Positions 20,486 through 32,676 of a DNA stretch of 64,000 nt are shown piece by piece; the stretch's first letter is position 1; each line of letters opens with the position of its first letter. The notes under the pieces are model-generated. The model had not been told where the DNA came from. It did not search any database and worked only from the letters and a program-made list of their open reading frames with translations. The translations under genes and the position numbers were made by a program. Source of the DNA: Athripsodes cinereus (Eukaryota; Arthropoda; Insecta; Trichoptera; Leptoceridae); NCBI GenBank assembly GCA_947579605.1, contig OX388305.1, positions 36,593,542 to 36,657,541 of the forward strand, in the 5' to 3' direction.

Positions 20486-21943
20486 TGCGACGGACTTTTG
20501 CATATACTTTTTATTCTTGCGCTCTCATGCGCTCTTTTACCTTGTACCCCTCATGGTACAAGGTAAAATAATCAATTATCACAATCTCAAAAAAATAATT
20601 TTTAGCTCAGTCGGTAGAGATTTCAAAAATAAAACAAAGAGTATTGGAAAGTACAATTGACTATACGATAAATGCTCAGGGTCGAATGGGTTAACCCAGA
20701 TTTTATCACAAAGACTTCAAGACTTTTCTCTCTATAAATTCAACAATGCATATTGCCATTAAATCAACGGTGCCTTCCAACAATCCCCAATAAGAAGGAA
20801 AGATTCAGAAACAAAATAAAATTGCTATTTCATTATTTTCTTTTCAATTTATTCCAAACCTCCAGTATTCGGTGACACCTTTGGTATGGTCGATGAATTT
20901 ACATACATTTTATATAAACTTTCTCGACAGTAAAATAATAAAAGATTAAAACCTTGTTAATCATTTGCTATGTGGCAATCTAACTAACCCTTAGATTAAA
21001 AGTTTAAAATTAAATAATGATTGTGGCACATCATCCTTAACTCCTACCCTTTCTTTTCAGAAACGACCTACATATATCATAAAGTTATCAAACTCTGTTT
21101 GATTATACAATTTACATTAACTTTAGAACAAAATATTTATATATAATTATGAATGAATGAGAACAACCTGATCAAGTTATCTTCCTTCGAGTTCCACTTC
21201 ACTTCCCATTTCCCGAAATTGAAGGTTCCTTCCTGATAGGTACATAAGGTTTATTCTGGTATGAGAGGAAGTCAGCGTTTTGATAATTGAAAAAGATTTA
21301 TCCTCTTGTTAACTGAAGAATTTATTTTGGTCACCAGATATATCCTGAATAATTGAGAAATTCATTCTGGTACTACGACATAACCTGAATTCATTCTAGT
21401 ACTGAGGCGTATCCTGAATGACTGAGAAATTCATTCCGGTACTGAGTTATATCCTGAATAACTGAGAAATTCATTCCGGTACTGAGAGCCGTACATCCTT
21501 AAACATTAAAGGACAACGTAATTAGTATTTATCAAACTATGTTTCGGTTTATTTTATTAAACAACGAAATTTCTCTCATCGAAAATATAATTGTAACAAT
21601 TTAGACTCACCATATTTTTGATGACGGCCTGAATTACCACTGATTTTAATAATTAAATATGATTAAACTGTCCATCGACAAATAGAACACATTTCTACAA
21701 CTAATTTATACATTAATCAACCATTTTAAAATGGTAAGGTTTTTTTTTTTAAACCTTAATATTCACTATCGCATTTTGCGATCTGCCAATTTGGAATGTC
21801 GAATACAAAAGAGGAAGCATTTTGCTTTCGACCGCCAATATTGAGAAATCCTCCCACCACGCATGCGCGGCGTCGCGTTATCAATTTCTGTCTTGCCAAC
21901 GAACAAAATCATTTTTCTATAGTGATATAAAAATATCGCTACA
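20486..21943 (-). repeat. 5' LTR (relative to the element)
   Basis: Identical by eye to 14829-16286 over 1458 bp. Being upstream on the minus strand, it would hold the active promoter. Its 3' edge adjoins the primer binding site. Confidence 0.95.
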
Positions 21944-22530
21944 CATCGTTAGATCATTCTTTTCGTTCGCACTCAGCTTCTCATTCACAGTTTTTACATG
22001 TTCATTCTTGACACTCTCATCTTTCAGTTTTTCGACTCTCAATCTCATAGATGGCGTGGACTTTTGTGTTCTTGAACGCCAACCGGAGAATAGATTTATT
22101 CTTGAGACGACAAGAAAATGATCCGTCTCTAGCTCAGCGCCTCGATACACTCTAGTATCCGTGGTCGCCTTCCTGAGACGAGAGTCCACACACACGAGGT
22201 CAATCATCGATCTTTCATTTCCTCTCTCCCAGGTATATATGTGGATCTCCTTGTGGGCGAAAAAGGAATTTGCCACAAAGAGATCCATCTCCAAACACAC
22301 TTCAATTATTCTTTTACCATTATCGTTCACTCTACTGTCTCCATTCATTCCCAAAACACTTTCAAGTTATTACTCCTAACGCCCACCCATCCATTCAAAT
22401 CACCTGCCAAGATCAATCTTTCATTATCTTTTTTATCTTCTGCAATCTTTCTCACGCCATTCCAGAACTCTTCCTTTTCCGTCTCTATGGCGTCGTTCCC
22501 AGGACCATACCCTGGTCTTTTGATATAGGT
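21944..22530 (-). pseudogene. RTE-like LINE endonuclease fragment, part upstream of the insertion
   Basis: On the minus strand: YIKRPGYGPGNDAIETEKEE, ERLILAGDLNGWVG (the GD.N motif of the AP-type endonuclease), then a one-base frameshift near 22350, then GMNGDSRVNDNGKRIIEVCL, IYTWERGNERSMIDLVCVD, VYRGAELETDHFLVVSRINL (the terminal catalytic D-H pair) and NEKNDLT at the insertion site. The endonuclease normally nicks target DNA to prime reverse transcription. Here the N-terminal strand of the domain is missing (5' truncation near 22530), the frame is broken, and the gene is split from 14306-14828 by the LTR element. Confidence 0.88.
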
Positions 22531-22744
22531 ACATAATATTATTATTAGAAAACGGGAATCCACAACCGTGGCAGCTTTCGGATAACAGAAAATGTCTATT
22601 TGTCCAAGGCCATCTCATACTTATCAGTAAGCTCAGTGAATATTTAGTTAAAAAGCAGTCAATTACATAAAACACAACCATCTTGTAATTGACGCCTAAA
22701 ACGTAAATTCAAATGTCAGTAGGAAGATTAATTTATTTTTTATA

Positions 22745-22880
22745 TTTGTGTATAAATGTTAGCTGGAGCAGAGTGCTTGAGCAATAATAAACCCGCCTTT
22801 GGCTTTTTATTTATTTTTTACTTTATTGTTTTATGTTTTGTATGTTAGCCAATAAATAAATATTTATTTATTAAGATTTC
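22745..22880 (+). mobile_element. LINE-like 3' tail
   Basis: GCTGGAGCAGAGTGCTTGAG, a GCCTTTGGCTTTTTATTTAT string and AGCCAATAAATAAATATTTA form the kind of 3' UTR plus A/T tail seen in insect LINEs. No coding part is present. Confidence 0.4.
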
Positions 22881-22904
22881 ATGACGATCAACCCTAATTT
22901 CTTA

Positions 22905-23640
22905 AAATGGAGGCTAATTATTAAGACTAAAACTGCTTGCTTAAGTACTAATGTACTTATAATGCTTCTATAAAGTACTCGATGAAGAGTATTGAAAAAC
23001 ATGGCGACTATTCATAAAAAGTAATGGAATAAAAAAATTACAACAACTATGCAGTGTGCCATTTTCCGAAGGGCGTTAAGAAATTAATGCAATTATGGTA
23101 TATATTTACAGTAAAAATGACTTCCCCACTTTCCATCAGTGGGTGTAATACACTGAATTGATAGATTTATTATTTTGTTCTGCATTCATGTTAATTATTA
23201 ATAATAAATAGTTATAGAAAGTAAACTTAAGTTTTTAATATTTAGTAAAAACTATACAGCCGGAACAACCAACACAAAACATACTTCTATTCTATCAGTC
23301 TTTAAAGCATACTTATAAATAATATCTGAGTACTCTACTAGCACGTTATAAACAAGATTGCTCTGTTAAGATTCTTGTGTCAGATACTAATAGGAGCATT
23401 TGTGCTTGTAAATGTATAGTTCAAGACCAGTATAGGAGCAATTGCGCTTCCTCAAGTATATTATAAGTATATTATTGGACTTGATAACATCCTGCAAGTT
23501 GATTATAAGATCGTTATAGAAATAAATGTTCCTATAACTGCGCCCAAATCCAGGGTTATTACACGCTATAAGTATTTAATAAGTGCAAAAAAAATAGTCT
23601 TAAGACTGTTATTAAGTACTTATTTTGCTAGTTGGGGAGG
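22905..23640. repeat. Second CTTATA/TATAAG-rich domain ending GCTAGTTGGG
   Basis: It shows the same recurring TATAAG/CTTATA words as 13216-13745, and its right edge (TTTTGCTAGTTGGG) is the inverse of that region's left edge. There is no open frame. The left edge is not sharply defined, and a segment near 23040-23220 looks different and may be an insertion. Confidence 0.45.
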
Positions 23641-24654
23641 TAATGGTAAGATGTGCCCTAAATTCATATATCACAAAGCTTACCGTTCATATTTAATAAA
23701 ATCCTCTGTTATCTTTACCAATATTAATGCATACAACTGGTTGTGTTTTACTTTTGTCAAAAGCTGTCGAAACTAATGACAATGCAGTTTTAAAATATAA
23801 AAATCATATTCGTAGATATTCAAGTCTTCCGATTTAAAAGGCTACATACCTGGCAACATTTTCTCAAATCAAGTCAAATATAAAAGAATCTCTCTTTTGA
23901 TACTTCGATGCTCCGTAGAGTACCCAAGATAGAATAAGTTTCCACTTCCTTTCTAAGAATTTGTGTTTTGTAAAAGGTGTTCGTAAGGCAATTTACAAAG
24001 TATAAAAAATTTAGAACATCGAGCAACGAATTTTCTATTTACTGGTTGTTTTTTAATTGTGTCATAAATCAAGAATAGATGTCGTATCTCACCGTAAAAT
24101 TCCTTCCTTTCTACAATTATCCTGAGACTAGATGCCTTTTAAAATTGAATGCTTTACCGATCTATCGTACTTAAATGACAAATTAATTATCCAGATCATA
24201 ACTCCAAACTACGGCCCGCAGCAACCAATGTCTCATTGTTATTACTATTGCTGTGATAAGTTGAAGAAGAAAACACAGAATGATAACTACTCATTACATG
24301 ATACATACCTAATTTATCCATTTTTTGGTCCCTGTGAGGGCTGCCCCTGGCTCGCTCATCTGAGATCCCTATAGGGAGCCCATGATGAGTTTGATAAGAA
24401 GAAAGAGTGATATGTGATGTCCATAATAATTTGAAATATATTGTGAAAATTGTCAAATGTACCTATTGTAAGAAGGGAAATAAAAAAAAAGAATTTCATT
24501 TACTCGGTTTTATTTACTTGCAAGGTAAAACTTAGACAGAAATGATGACATAGAAGGCTTAAGTATCTAAGCATATTTATAACCAACAAATAATTGAAAT
24601 GAATCCCACTAATCACAGTAAAAAAAAATACTAATGAGAAACGCACAGTTTTTT
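23641..24654. other. AT-rich stretch, no firm feature
   Basis: A GC-richer patch at 24325-24385 (GTCCCTGTGAGGGCTGCCCC) looks repeat-derived. No gene is seen. Confidence 0.35.
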
Positions 24655-24800
24655 GGTCAGCAGCATTACACATATTTCGGAGAGACCCAATTCAATAACC
24701 TGCCATTAGACGTGAGAAAGACTCCAAGAGGCGGCGAACTTATAAAAATAATAAAGAAGCGCTACAAGCCGGATAAGACGGGATAACACTTTCAGCGACA
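24655..24800 (+). pseudogene. LINE ORF2 C-terminal end (CR1/Jockey-like)
   Basis: The plus strand reads QHYTYFGETQFNNLPLDVRK followed by TPRGGELIKIIKKRYKPDKT and a stop. The F/W-N-N-L-P-...-V pattern about 25-30 residues before the stop is the usual end of CR1/L2/Jockey-type ORF2. AT-rich sequence with LINE 3' UTR character follows to about 25230. Confidence 0.55.
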
Positions 24801-26660
24801 ATTTTGAGATTCAGGCTCATGTCACCATTGAGCACTGATTCGCGTAAAAGTAATATATTTCTGTGTATATGTGTGTTTGTGTTAATGTTGATGAAAGGAA
24901 AATTGATCCAGTTGATTTGTATATTGTTTTGACATTATGAATAATTATATTGGTTTAATTTTGTATTGTGCTGGTAGATTTTGTTGAACGTTTGATGAAT
25001 GTACATGAGAACTGAATGTTTGCTATTTGTAACTAATTCTTATACATATGTGAATTAATATTTCTAGCTAAATCTTATACGTGTGTTAATATTATAGTTG
25101 AAATACGACCCTCCGCACAAGCATTTGGTTGGTTATGGAGGGAGCATTTTACTATGTGTAATATTATTTTGTTATTGTAATATCAATGTATACTGTGTAT
25201 TTATGTAAAAATTTATGTAATTGCGATTTACCACAGACAATAGTTTTGGCCCGTGGAATATACTGAAGTATCTAATCATTATGTCTCTAAGGCTTCAAAG
25301 TTCAGAGTCCCCTGATTTAGATTGATAATTTTGAATATTAGACGATTTAAAAGTCAACAATAACTTTTGATTTTCTCCACCTGAATGTTGCAGGTAGCTA
25401 GTAATAATACGAAATAAAATTTAATCACCGCTACTTGATTCGTCGTTGTAAAAACCTATAAGTAAATAAAAGCAAATATTATATTACCTACAAACTATTA
25501 TTCAGATAATTTTAAATAAATTATATTGGTATATAAAACTCGTATTATATTATACATCATATTCCCTAATAAAAATAAACTGTCGGTAATTTGCTTTAGT
25601 TTGCCTCATGTGGAGTAATCATAATATTTGGAACAATCTTAGTTGAGTAGCTCCATGCGTTGTCGAGTATTTTATTCCATAGAAAAACTTCGCAACGTTT
25701 CAACTGTTCCTCCAACGTATAGCCCATAATCTTTAATGCAAACATTTAAATTTGCAATAATCCATATTGTTATGATAATGGCGCTCTTGTATGTAGCTGC
25801 CTGAACCCATAACTTCTCCTTCTTTTAAATTCAAAATAATAGTTAAACATTAATTGATATTATATATTTTTGCATTTTGACTAAAATATAGTGTAGTTTA
25901 TTTAATTATATGTAGTTTTTGGTGTTTTCTGTGCTAAAGTTAAAATGTTAAATTGTAAAAATAGAAACATACAAATTAAATCTAATCAAAATTAGTGACA
26001 ATAATATTTAACCAAATTTGTAGTGTAAAAATAGTATACAATGTATTATAATGTGAAATAATAGTGTAAATGCGCCCTTGAGATGATTTGAATCATGAAA
26101 ACGGCGCAATATAAATTATCCAGTAATAATAATTATATTGTAATATAAATTGACAAAAATATTTGTTCTGTATGATTAAAAAAGTGACGAAGGATGGGTA
26201 TTGACAGTGATCTCTCTTACATCCATGAGAATTTCAAACTTCTCAAAACTTCCTTTCGCACTTTGAATGGTAAAGATTTTAAAATAATATAATGCAAACA
26301 TTTTAGTTTTCAATAAAACCAGTTTAAATGGACTTAATAATAATGCTAATAGGCTCTGTCTATGGAAAAAATATTCGACAACGGGTGGGGCTGCTTAACA
26401 AAGATAGTGCCTATTTTTCATATATCTATCTAATTTCTGTGGTGTCCCTGGAAAAGAATAAAGTTCTCGCGTTTGATGCAGATGATTTTGGATATCTTTT
26501 GGCTTTATACTGTTATTTTTTTATAATAAATAAAAAAATCGAGGGAGAATGATCTAATGTCCGAATACAAATGATCTCATGACATTAAAAAGGGTGGCTT
26601 TAGATGTGTTGAATCACTTTATAATAAATGTTTAGATTATTTACTAATTTTTTTATTGAT
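24801..26660. other. AT-rich, probable LINE 3' UTR then unassigned
   Basis: 24801-25230 follows the ORF2 end and includes ACCCTCCGCACAAGCATTTG. The remainder to 26660 shows no gene, inverted repeat or tandem array. Confidence 0.35.
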
Positions 26661-26770
26661 TACCCGGATTTGGGTGCAGATAACAAAACCAATCAGAAAC
26701 CTCGATTGGAGAACCATGTCTACACAATGCAACATTGTGTAAAATCTAATCGGAAGAAGTGAGAAAGGTG
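26661..26770. repeat. 110-bp interspersed repeat, second copy at 32000-32105
   Basis: Both copies contain ATTTGGGTGCAGATRACA, CCAATCAGA, TCTCGATTG, AACCATGTYTACACAAT and AATCGGAAGAAGTG in the same order and on the same strand. Function and class are unknown. Confidence 0.75.
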
Positions 26771-27415
26771 TCCCAACGCTTACGAATTGACTCTAGGCTG
26801 GCTTAAGTGATCACTTTCGGTGTCCATGGACAACGTTCACCAATTCCACCATTCTCACTGTCACGATGTAAGGTCCACCAATCGAGAGACGCTTTATGCA
26901 AACCTTAGAAGCAACCATCTTTTTGGGATCTCATTTTTCATTCCAATATCGGGAATAAGTAAAAATGTTTCATGTATGGTCCCCACAATACGTTAATAAA
27001 CAAAACGCATTCATTATAGGTGCCTACCACCATAAAATTTGAATTTTCATATAAAATAACAGAAAGTTAGTAATGGAAATTGGATGTACATATGTGTACG
27101 AAGCAATAATAGCGAGTCACCTTCCTTATAAATTAATTAATACCAACCTGCGGAATCATATTGGTTTATGGTTCATAAATAATAAAGTGGAGTTTATGCA
27201 ATTTAATGGTTATAAACCTCCTACCAAGATATTATATTCCGCACAAAATTTTATTGTTATTGTTTCAAGAATAATCTGAGTATACCTAATGATTCATTTT
27301 AACCACTTCATATATGTCATCAAATAATATATCTGCGGCTAAGCATCATTGCAGTTTAACTAAAATAAATATAAACTTAGGTATGTATGTAGGTATTATG
27401 TCAGAACAAACATAA
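26771..27415. other. No feature recognised
   Basis: Two GC-richer patches (26800-26900) without readable motifs; otherwise AT-rich DNA. Confidence 0.35.
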
Positions 27416-27986
27416 TTGAATCAGTCATTTGAGAAACAACACAAGTCGGGTTTTTAGCAAAAAATATTATTTTTTTATTTGGGTCCTTTTTCTTGAAACG
27501 CACGTTATTTCATTTAGAAACCACGTAATTTTTACCTATTTGATAAAAATTGAGCTGATTAACTTGGCCAGTCAATAGAAAAACAACACAAGTCAGTGAC
27601 TTATGTTATGTAACTACACTAAATTTTTTCGTGTCGATTCACAGCTGACACTTAACGCCAACCACTAACGTGGGTGAAAATGGTGAAAAATAGTGATTTT
27701 TGGTTGTTTAATAAATAATCTAGGATGAAAATGTTGATTTTTATTCCCTAAAATGGTGTTCATTTGAGAAACAACATAAGTTAAAGGTTTTAAATTAAAA
27801 ATAAATATACAAAAAAAATATTTTGACATCAAATAAAGGTTTATAATAAAAGAATACACTGTAAGTAACATTTTGATTTAAGTAAGATATCAACATTTCA
27901 TTCGAAATTTTATAACAAACAGTTTTTGTGATTTCTGAAAAGTTTGTATTGACTGACTTATGTTCTTTCTCAAATGACCGATTCAA
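27416..27986. mobile_element. MITE with 32-bp terminal inverted repeats
   Basis: The left end TTGAATCAGTCATTTGAGAA continues ACAACACAAGTC. The right end is its inverse (GACTTATGTTCTTTCTCAAA, then TGACCGATTCAA) with about 4 mismatches. Shorter versions of GAGAAACAACAYAAGT recur inside at about 27579 and 27767. No transposase is encoded. No target duplication could be called with confidence, so the superfamily is open. Confidence 0.75.
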
Positions 27987-30212
27987 TCATTGAAGAGACT
28001 GGATATTCACTTGTGTGGAAAAGCGAAAATGTTTATTATGCTTTATTTGAGTAATAAAACTCACTGCATACCGTTCAACGAATGTTTCGGAGATTTGTGA
28101 AACTGTGAATATTTTTAGAGAAAATAACCAACGTGGATACCTTTATGTATCTGAGATTCTCATTTAATCTTTGTATTTATCTATATTTATAATATGACGT
28201 GGATGTAATGTCCTAGAATTGATGAATTGTACAGTGTCCTTGAGGTGCTTTGGCACGTAAACAATAGGTACTTTAATGTTGTCCAATAATAATAATAACG
28301 CTACTTTTAATTTTTCCCGGCATTAGACTGTTAAGTTTTTGTGTGACCATGACTGATCATACGGAGACTTATCTGGTTGTATAATGCTGAGAAGTGTGGA
28401 TGGCAATACTGCCGCCGCGTAAAATTTACATATAAAGACAACGAATGCAAATAGAAATTCTATTCTGCTTATCGTTTACTATAACATAAAAAATGTGGGT
28501 TATTCAAGTACAATATATTACTCTGCGGAGGCTCCGATCTTATTATGTAGCCACAAAGGGCAAAAATAATATTCGCAGATTTTAATTTGATTATTTCTCT
28601 GATATCAAAATTTACTAATTCAAACCACCTCAGATCGGGCACTAATGATGGATAAAAATAATCAATCATAATAAAACTGGAGTTTTACCATAACTTGCTA
28701 CTACGAGTACAAACTATTTAAAACTTCTATGAAAATTAATACAACTAATCGACTACGACTTATTTGTGAGTTTTGACTACGACTAAATTTAATTACCTAC
28801 GACTTATTTGTGAGTTTTGTATTATTTTTAAATCAACGACAAAGTTTCCCTCACTATTCACACAGTTAGTGACTGTGTATTGCGTAGTAAGTCAAAAAGG
28901 AGAAACTGGTGTTATTTATTAGACAGCAAGTTCACAATATTATATTGTGTCAATGAAACAAAGATCATTCACAGGTCTGTGTTTGTGTGTATGTTATGAT
29001 TGTAATTTAAGTTGATAATTTATTATTTTAATATAACACTAGTACATCTCCATAATAGTGTGATTAATCAAACTGAGAATATTTTAATAATAATATTACA
29101 TATAAAACATTTTCACAGTGGGGCTCCTGACTTCATAAATAAACAGGTTGATAGATATGGTATTGTTTTCTTCGGACATATTATTTCATTGGACTATAAT
29201 GTAAAAGTTCACTTTACACCTAATAAATGTGAACTTGATAAAAAACGTTTATTTTTGTAAGGTCGTTTTTTTTTAGAATCGAAGAATGGTGTAAAAAATT
29301 TATTTTTACATTTAAACGTTTTATTTTTGTAAGGTCGTTTTTTTTTAGAATCGAAGAATGGTGTAAAAAATTTCTTAATACTCCTAATCAAGATTGCCCT
29401 TCAGGCCTGCCCAGTGACCTGCTAAATGGATAATCTTAATTTAAATGTATACAGATAAATACGGCTGTGAGTTGGGTCTCTCTTTTCATTGATTTTATGA
29501 AAGGAAATTTAGTGTAGAAAGACTAATTAACGAAAGACTTGGGATTTTATTTTACATTCATAAAAATATAGGTATATTTCCTATCCTAAGGATGAATGAA
29601 ACAATACTTATACTTGTATACCGTTAACACAATCTTATTGCATCACTATGTGTTTGTACCTGTCGAATGTTGTAATATTTTATAATCAACTAAATATTAA
29701 TTAATATAAAGATCATAATATTCTTATTCTGAAACTGAATTGTCACCAAAAATACTGCGTGATGTAGGGGTGATCCAGGATATATTTATTTTATATCAGT
29801 TTACCATGCTATACCAAATCTTTGTACACGTTTGAAATTATGAAATGATGTCATATTTGCTTAAATGACCTAAGATCATTTAAGTAAATATGATCAATAA
29901 TAAATAAACAGCTTTATTTGGTGGGTGAACAAAACAAATCATGTCTCATGTAACTAACGATCGATTAAATTATCTATCAATTTTGAAATATTATATTCTG
30001 GTGAGTTAAATAATCGCTTTATCTTACAAATGTAAGTGTCTGTCTGTTCTTATATATATTTGTGTTTTCAATAGTATATGTAGAAAGGTATATAGTACCT
30101 ATAAATAAAAATAATACACTCTGTATGAGGTTTCTTCTTTGGAGCAGGGCCTTTCAGGCTAAAAATCTGATATATTTACAGAGATAATATTAAAGTTTAT
30201 TAGACACCAGTG
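27987..30212. other. AT-rich with two small tandem duplications
   Basis: CTACGACTTATTTGTGAGTT is repeated at about 28753 and 28798. A 72-bp unit containing GTAAGGTCGTTTTTTTTAGA occurs twice at 29245-29390, almost unchanged. The remaining sequence shows no gene. Confidence 0.5.
29245..29390. repeat. 72-bp tandem duplication
   Basis: GTAAGGTCGTTTTTTTTAGA, then ATCGAAGAATGGTGTAAA, is found at 29257 and 29329. The copies are nearly identical, so the duplication is recent. Confidence 0.93.
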
Positions 30213-30743
30213 GGCCTAGTCAAAACCATAGATTTTTATATATAATACCTAGATGGAGTACTCGTACTCGTATGTATTTTCATTGTAATAAAGTGAGGCA
30301 CCATTTTTCGGCACTTTTGACAGAACGGTTGGCGAAAAAAAGTGTGGTAAATCGCTAAAAACGTCGACAAGAACTTCAAAAAATGTCCAATTACGTTTAT
30401 ATAAATGTAAAAATGATGTATTTTTATAAAAATGCGAGAAAAAGTCCATAAAATGTAGGAAACACCACACGCTTTCGCCAACCGTTCTGTCAAAAATTCA
30501 TAGATTTTTTGCCCCACATTTGTAAACGAGTCAGGGTTCTAGATTTTGTATGGAATTCTGTGGTCAAAACACATTTAGGCGTTACGTTTTCGTTTCGTTT
30601 TCGTTCAAACGCGGTCGACGTTGCGAGAACGCGTCAATTTTCGGAGCTAAAATACACAAGTAGCTACGAAAATTGACACGTTTTCGCAATTCCTCGTCTT
30701 GTTTGAACGAAAACGTAACGCTTAAATGTGTTTTGACTAGGCC
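30213..30743. mobile_element. Foldback element with GGCCTAGTCAAAAC ends, containing a second foldback
   Basis: The ends are GGCCTAGTCAAAAC and its inverse GTTTTGACTAGGCC. The right half (30563-30736) is itself a hairpin with arms of about 80 bp starting GTCAAAACACATTTAGGCGT. Another inverted pair, TTTTGACAGAACGGTTGGCG and its inverse, lies at 30315-30337 and 30473-30495, suggesting an inner MITE. No transposase is present. Confidence 0.75.
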
Positions 30744-30828
30744 TACAGGATTTGTATAGGAATTGGAAATATTTTCTACAAGTTTCTACATTTTTATTGC
30801 AATTTTTATATCAACGTGAATACAGTAA

Positions 30829-31003
30829 CCCCTATTTCATTTTTAGTGTGCACTAACTAAAATAGGATCGTTCCAATTTTAGTTAGTGCACATTGGTATT
30901 CTATAAACCCTAAAATATCATATAAAATACGAATGTGAGTTCAAGTGACCTTAATTATTAAATTTAGGAACGTTCTTATTTTAGTTTGAATCTATACAAA
31001 AAT
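30829..31003 (+). mobile_element. MITE family M (copy 1)
   Basis: It contains TTTTTAGTGTGCACTAACTA, AAATAGGATCGTTCC, an inverted AGTTAGTGCACA close by, CATATAAAATACGAAT, and ends GGAACGTTCTTATTTTAGTT. Matching copies are at 55183-55367 (same strand) and 53703-53894 (opposite strand), with a truncated copy at 53570-53702. Ends resembling CCCTATT.TAT in all copies are inverted at the other end where preserved. Confidence 0.8.
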
Positions 31004-31049
31004 AAATAGCTAATATTAAAACTTTCATAAATATTTCAATATACTAAGG

Positions 31050-31325
31050 AATTCGTGGAGCAAACTCATCATCTGGAGTAGCTGCAAGACAGGTCGTGGC
31101 TTTCCGGGAGGAAATGAGAATATTTTTTTTTTATTTGATTTTTTATTTTATTGATTATCCAAGCAAAACATGCAGTCATTTTGTACATATTACAAATAAA
31201 TACATTAAATTAATAATTGACCAGTGAAATTTGCGGATATTACTAATAAATCAGCATGTTCACAAGTCTACCATAGATTTTAATGTTTTTTTTATCGTTT
31301 GTTGACCGACACGAAAAGATGAAGA
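31050..31325. repeat. Second copy of the 405-560 repeat, interrupted
   Basis: Left block AGTAGCTGCAAGACAGGTCG, right block GTTGACCGACACGAAAAGAT. Between them, 31118-31282 is T/A-rich sequence starting with a T run, which may be a small minus-strand retro-insertion; no duplication was identified. Confidence 0.55.
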
Positions 31326-31515
31326 CTTAAGCATAAAGGGTCGTGGTGTGATCAATTGTTTTTTTATTCTAATAATTTTGCTCAATTTTAATCATTTCTA
31401 AGAAAGCACTTATTAATCTGCAGCGTCAATTTTCCATTGATCTTTTATTTCAACTATTCATATTTTATATTATAAACTCGTGTATTTTTTCATAGATTAT
31501 GTACAATATGTATCG

Positions 31516-31690
31516 TCGAAATAATAAAACAAATGTTTTATTCTACTAATGGTTTATTATGTGAGAGAGACGTCTTTCGTCTGATGAGGACATTGTCAAT
31601 CGAAGATTGACAATGTCCTCATCAGACGAAAGACGTCTCTCTCACATAATAAACCATTAGTAGAATAAAACATTTGTTTTATTATTTCGA
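31516..31690. repeat. Perfect 175-bp palindrome, family C terminal repeats head-to-head
   Basis: Two 86-bp arms are exact reverse complements around a 3-bp centre (GAA, 31602-31604). Each arm carries a hammerhead-like series and ends TTTTATTATTTCGA. Beyond the right arm, TATGGAATTCTACTACCT and ACACCGACACAGTGAATA are shared with the 63.2-kb locus, so the palindrome is part of a larger mobile repeat. An arm match this exact implies a recent origin or active homogenisation. Confidence 0.95.
31607..31645 (+). ncRNA. Hammerhead-like motif, family C copy 1
   Basis: TTGACAA (31607-31613, in the place of CUGANGA), short stem II GTC/GAC around CTCATCA, GAAA (31628-31631), GACGTC (31632-31637, self-complementary stem III), then TC. 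The palindrome gives the same motif on the minus strand. Two core positions differ from consensus and stem I is weak, so this is a relic or a diverged form. Confidence 0.4.
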
Positions 31691-32555
31691 TATGGAATTC
31701 TACTACCTAAACACCGACACAGTGAATAATATGTATCGTGTAACATGATCTACTTAATTAAACCGAGTCTAGAATTAATATTATTACTTTATGAGTCAAT
31801 TGTTCATTAGGGTATCGTACTAATAGACTGAACTTATCCGTGAAGTTCATGTCAATCAATTTTAATATAAAATTATTATCAGAACCTTGCGGTTTCAATC
31901 TACCAAATATAGATATCTGCCCGTTAATTGAAATGTTTTTTTAGGTTTGATTATTTTAATAACTTACTCTGTTTAGAATATTTACAATTTTCTTTATTGT
32001 CCAACCGAATTTGGGTGCAGATGACATAGCCAATCAGATATCTCGATTGTAAAACCATGTTTACACAATATGACATTGTGCAAAATGTAATCGGAAGAAG
32101 TGTTTGTTTGAGAAAAAAAAACATTTTGAGAAAAAATATGAAAACGGGCACCAACACCTTTGAGATAGTCAAATAGGTAGATGTCGAACGGCGCCAAGGA
32201 TCATCGTCATCTGACAACACCAGAAAGAAAACGAAACTTCGTTAAAATACATAAAATTATATTACATCTCACATATGTATTAACATTATTTTAATTCAGT
32301 ATTGCCCAACAACTCTAAAGCAGAACAAACATACTCGTATAGGCAAATCCCCCAATAGGAAGGGCTATCCAAATGCTTAATGGTCTAGCTGTAGAAATTG
32401 ATATCTTCAACGTGGCGTGTGCAGAATTTATAAAGAAAATTGAAGATATATTGTAGTTGTTTTGTCGTTTGGATATCGTATTAGGATATCTTCTGAAATC
32501 GCATTGGCCTTCAGTTGTAATGAACCTTGTAAGAATCATCTTATTGTCAGAAAAA
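31691..32555. other. AT-rich; contains the 32000-32105 copy of the 26661 repeat
   Basis: The first 40 bases belong to the family C element. The shared 110-bp repeat lies at 32000-32105. Nothing else was recognised. Confidence 0.4.
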
Positions 32556-32676
32556 CGTTGTTCTCACGAGGCGAATATCGTCAGGAAACCAAAATATCGT
32601 CAGCCATTTGAACCAACCGACGGATTTTGTTTTTTATGCAAGCGAAATCGTCAGGCCCTCATATCGCCGAACACCA
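32556..32676. mobile_element. MITE family V, short copy
   Basis: It begins GTTGTTCTCACGAGGCGAAT and ATCGTCAGG and ends ATATCGCCGAACACC, with a conserved internal AAAATATCGTCAGCCATTTG. The same ends and internal text occur in 38354-38888 and 41332-42189. At about 120 bp, most of the interior is deleted. Confidence 0.75.

Larger units (their letters stand above)
14829..21943 (-). mobile_element. Non-autonomous LTR retrotransposon (7115 bp), recent
   Basis: Two direct repeats of 1458 bp (14829-16286 and 20486-21943) begin TG and end CA, sit at a constant 5657-bp offset, and show no difference by eye. They are flanked by the 4-bp duplication CATC (14825-14828 and 21944-21947). The tRNA-Lys-type primer binding site next to the right LTR and a Gag zinc-knuckle remnant both place the element on the minus strand. 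The 4.2-kb interior has no long open frame, so protease, RT and integrase were not recognised. The element must rely on proteins from a relative. Ty3/Gypsy is favoured by the 4-bp duplication, the tRNA-Lys primer site and the knuckle context, but is not proven. Confidence 0.92.

Noticed and set aside
31578..31631. Single hammerhead using CTGATGA at about 31581 with the palindrome centre as stem II
   Set aside because: Between the end of that stem and GAAA lies an extra TCATCAGAC, so the core cannot form in this register. The alternative register within one arm was listed instead, at low confidence.
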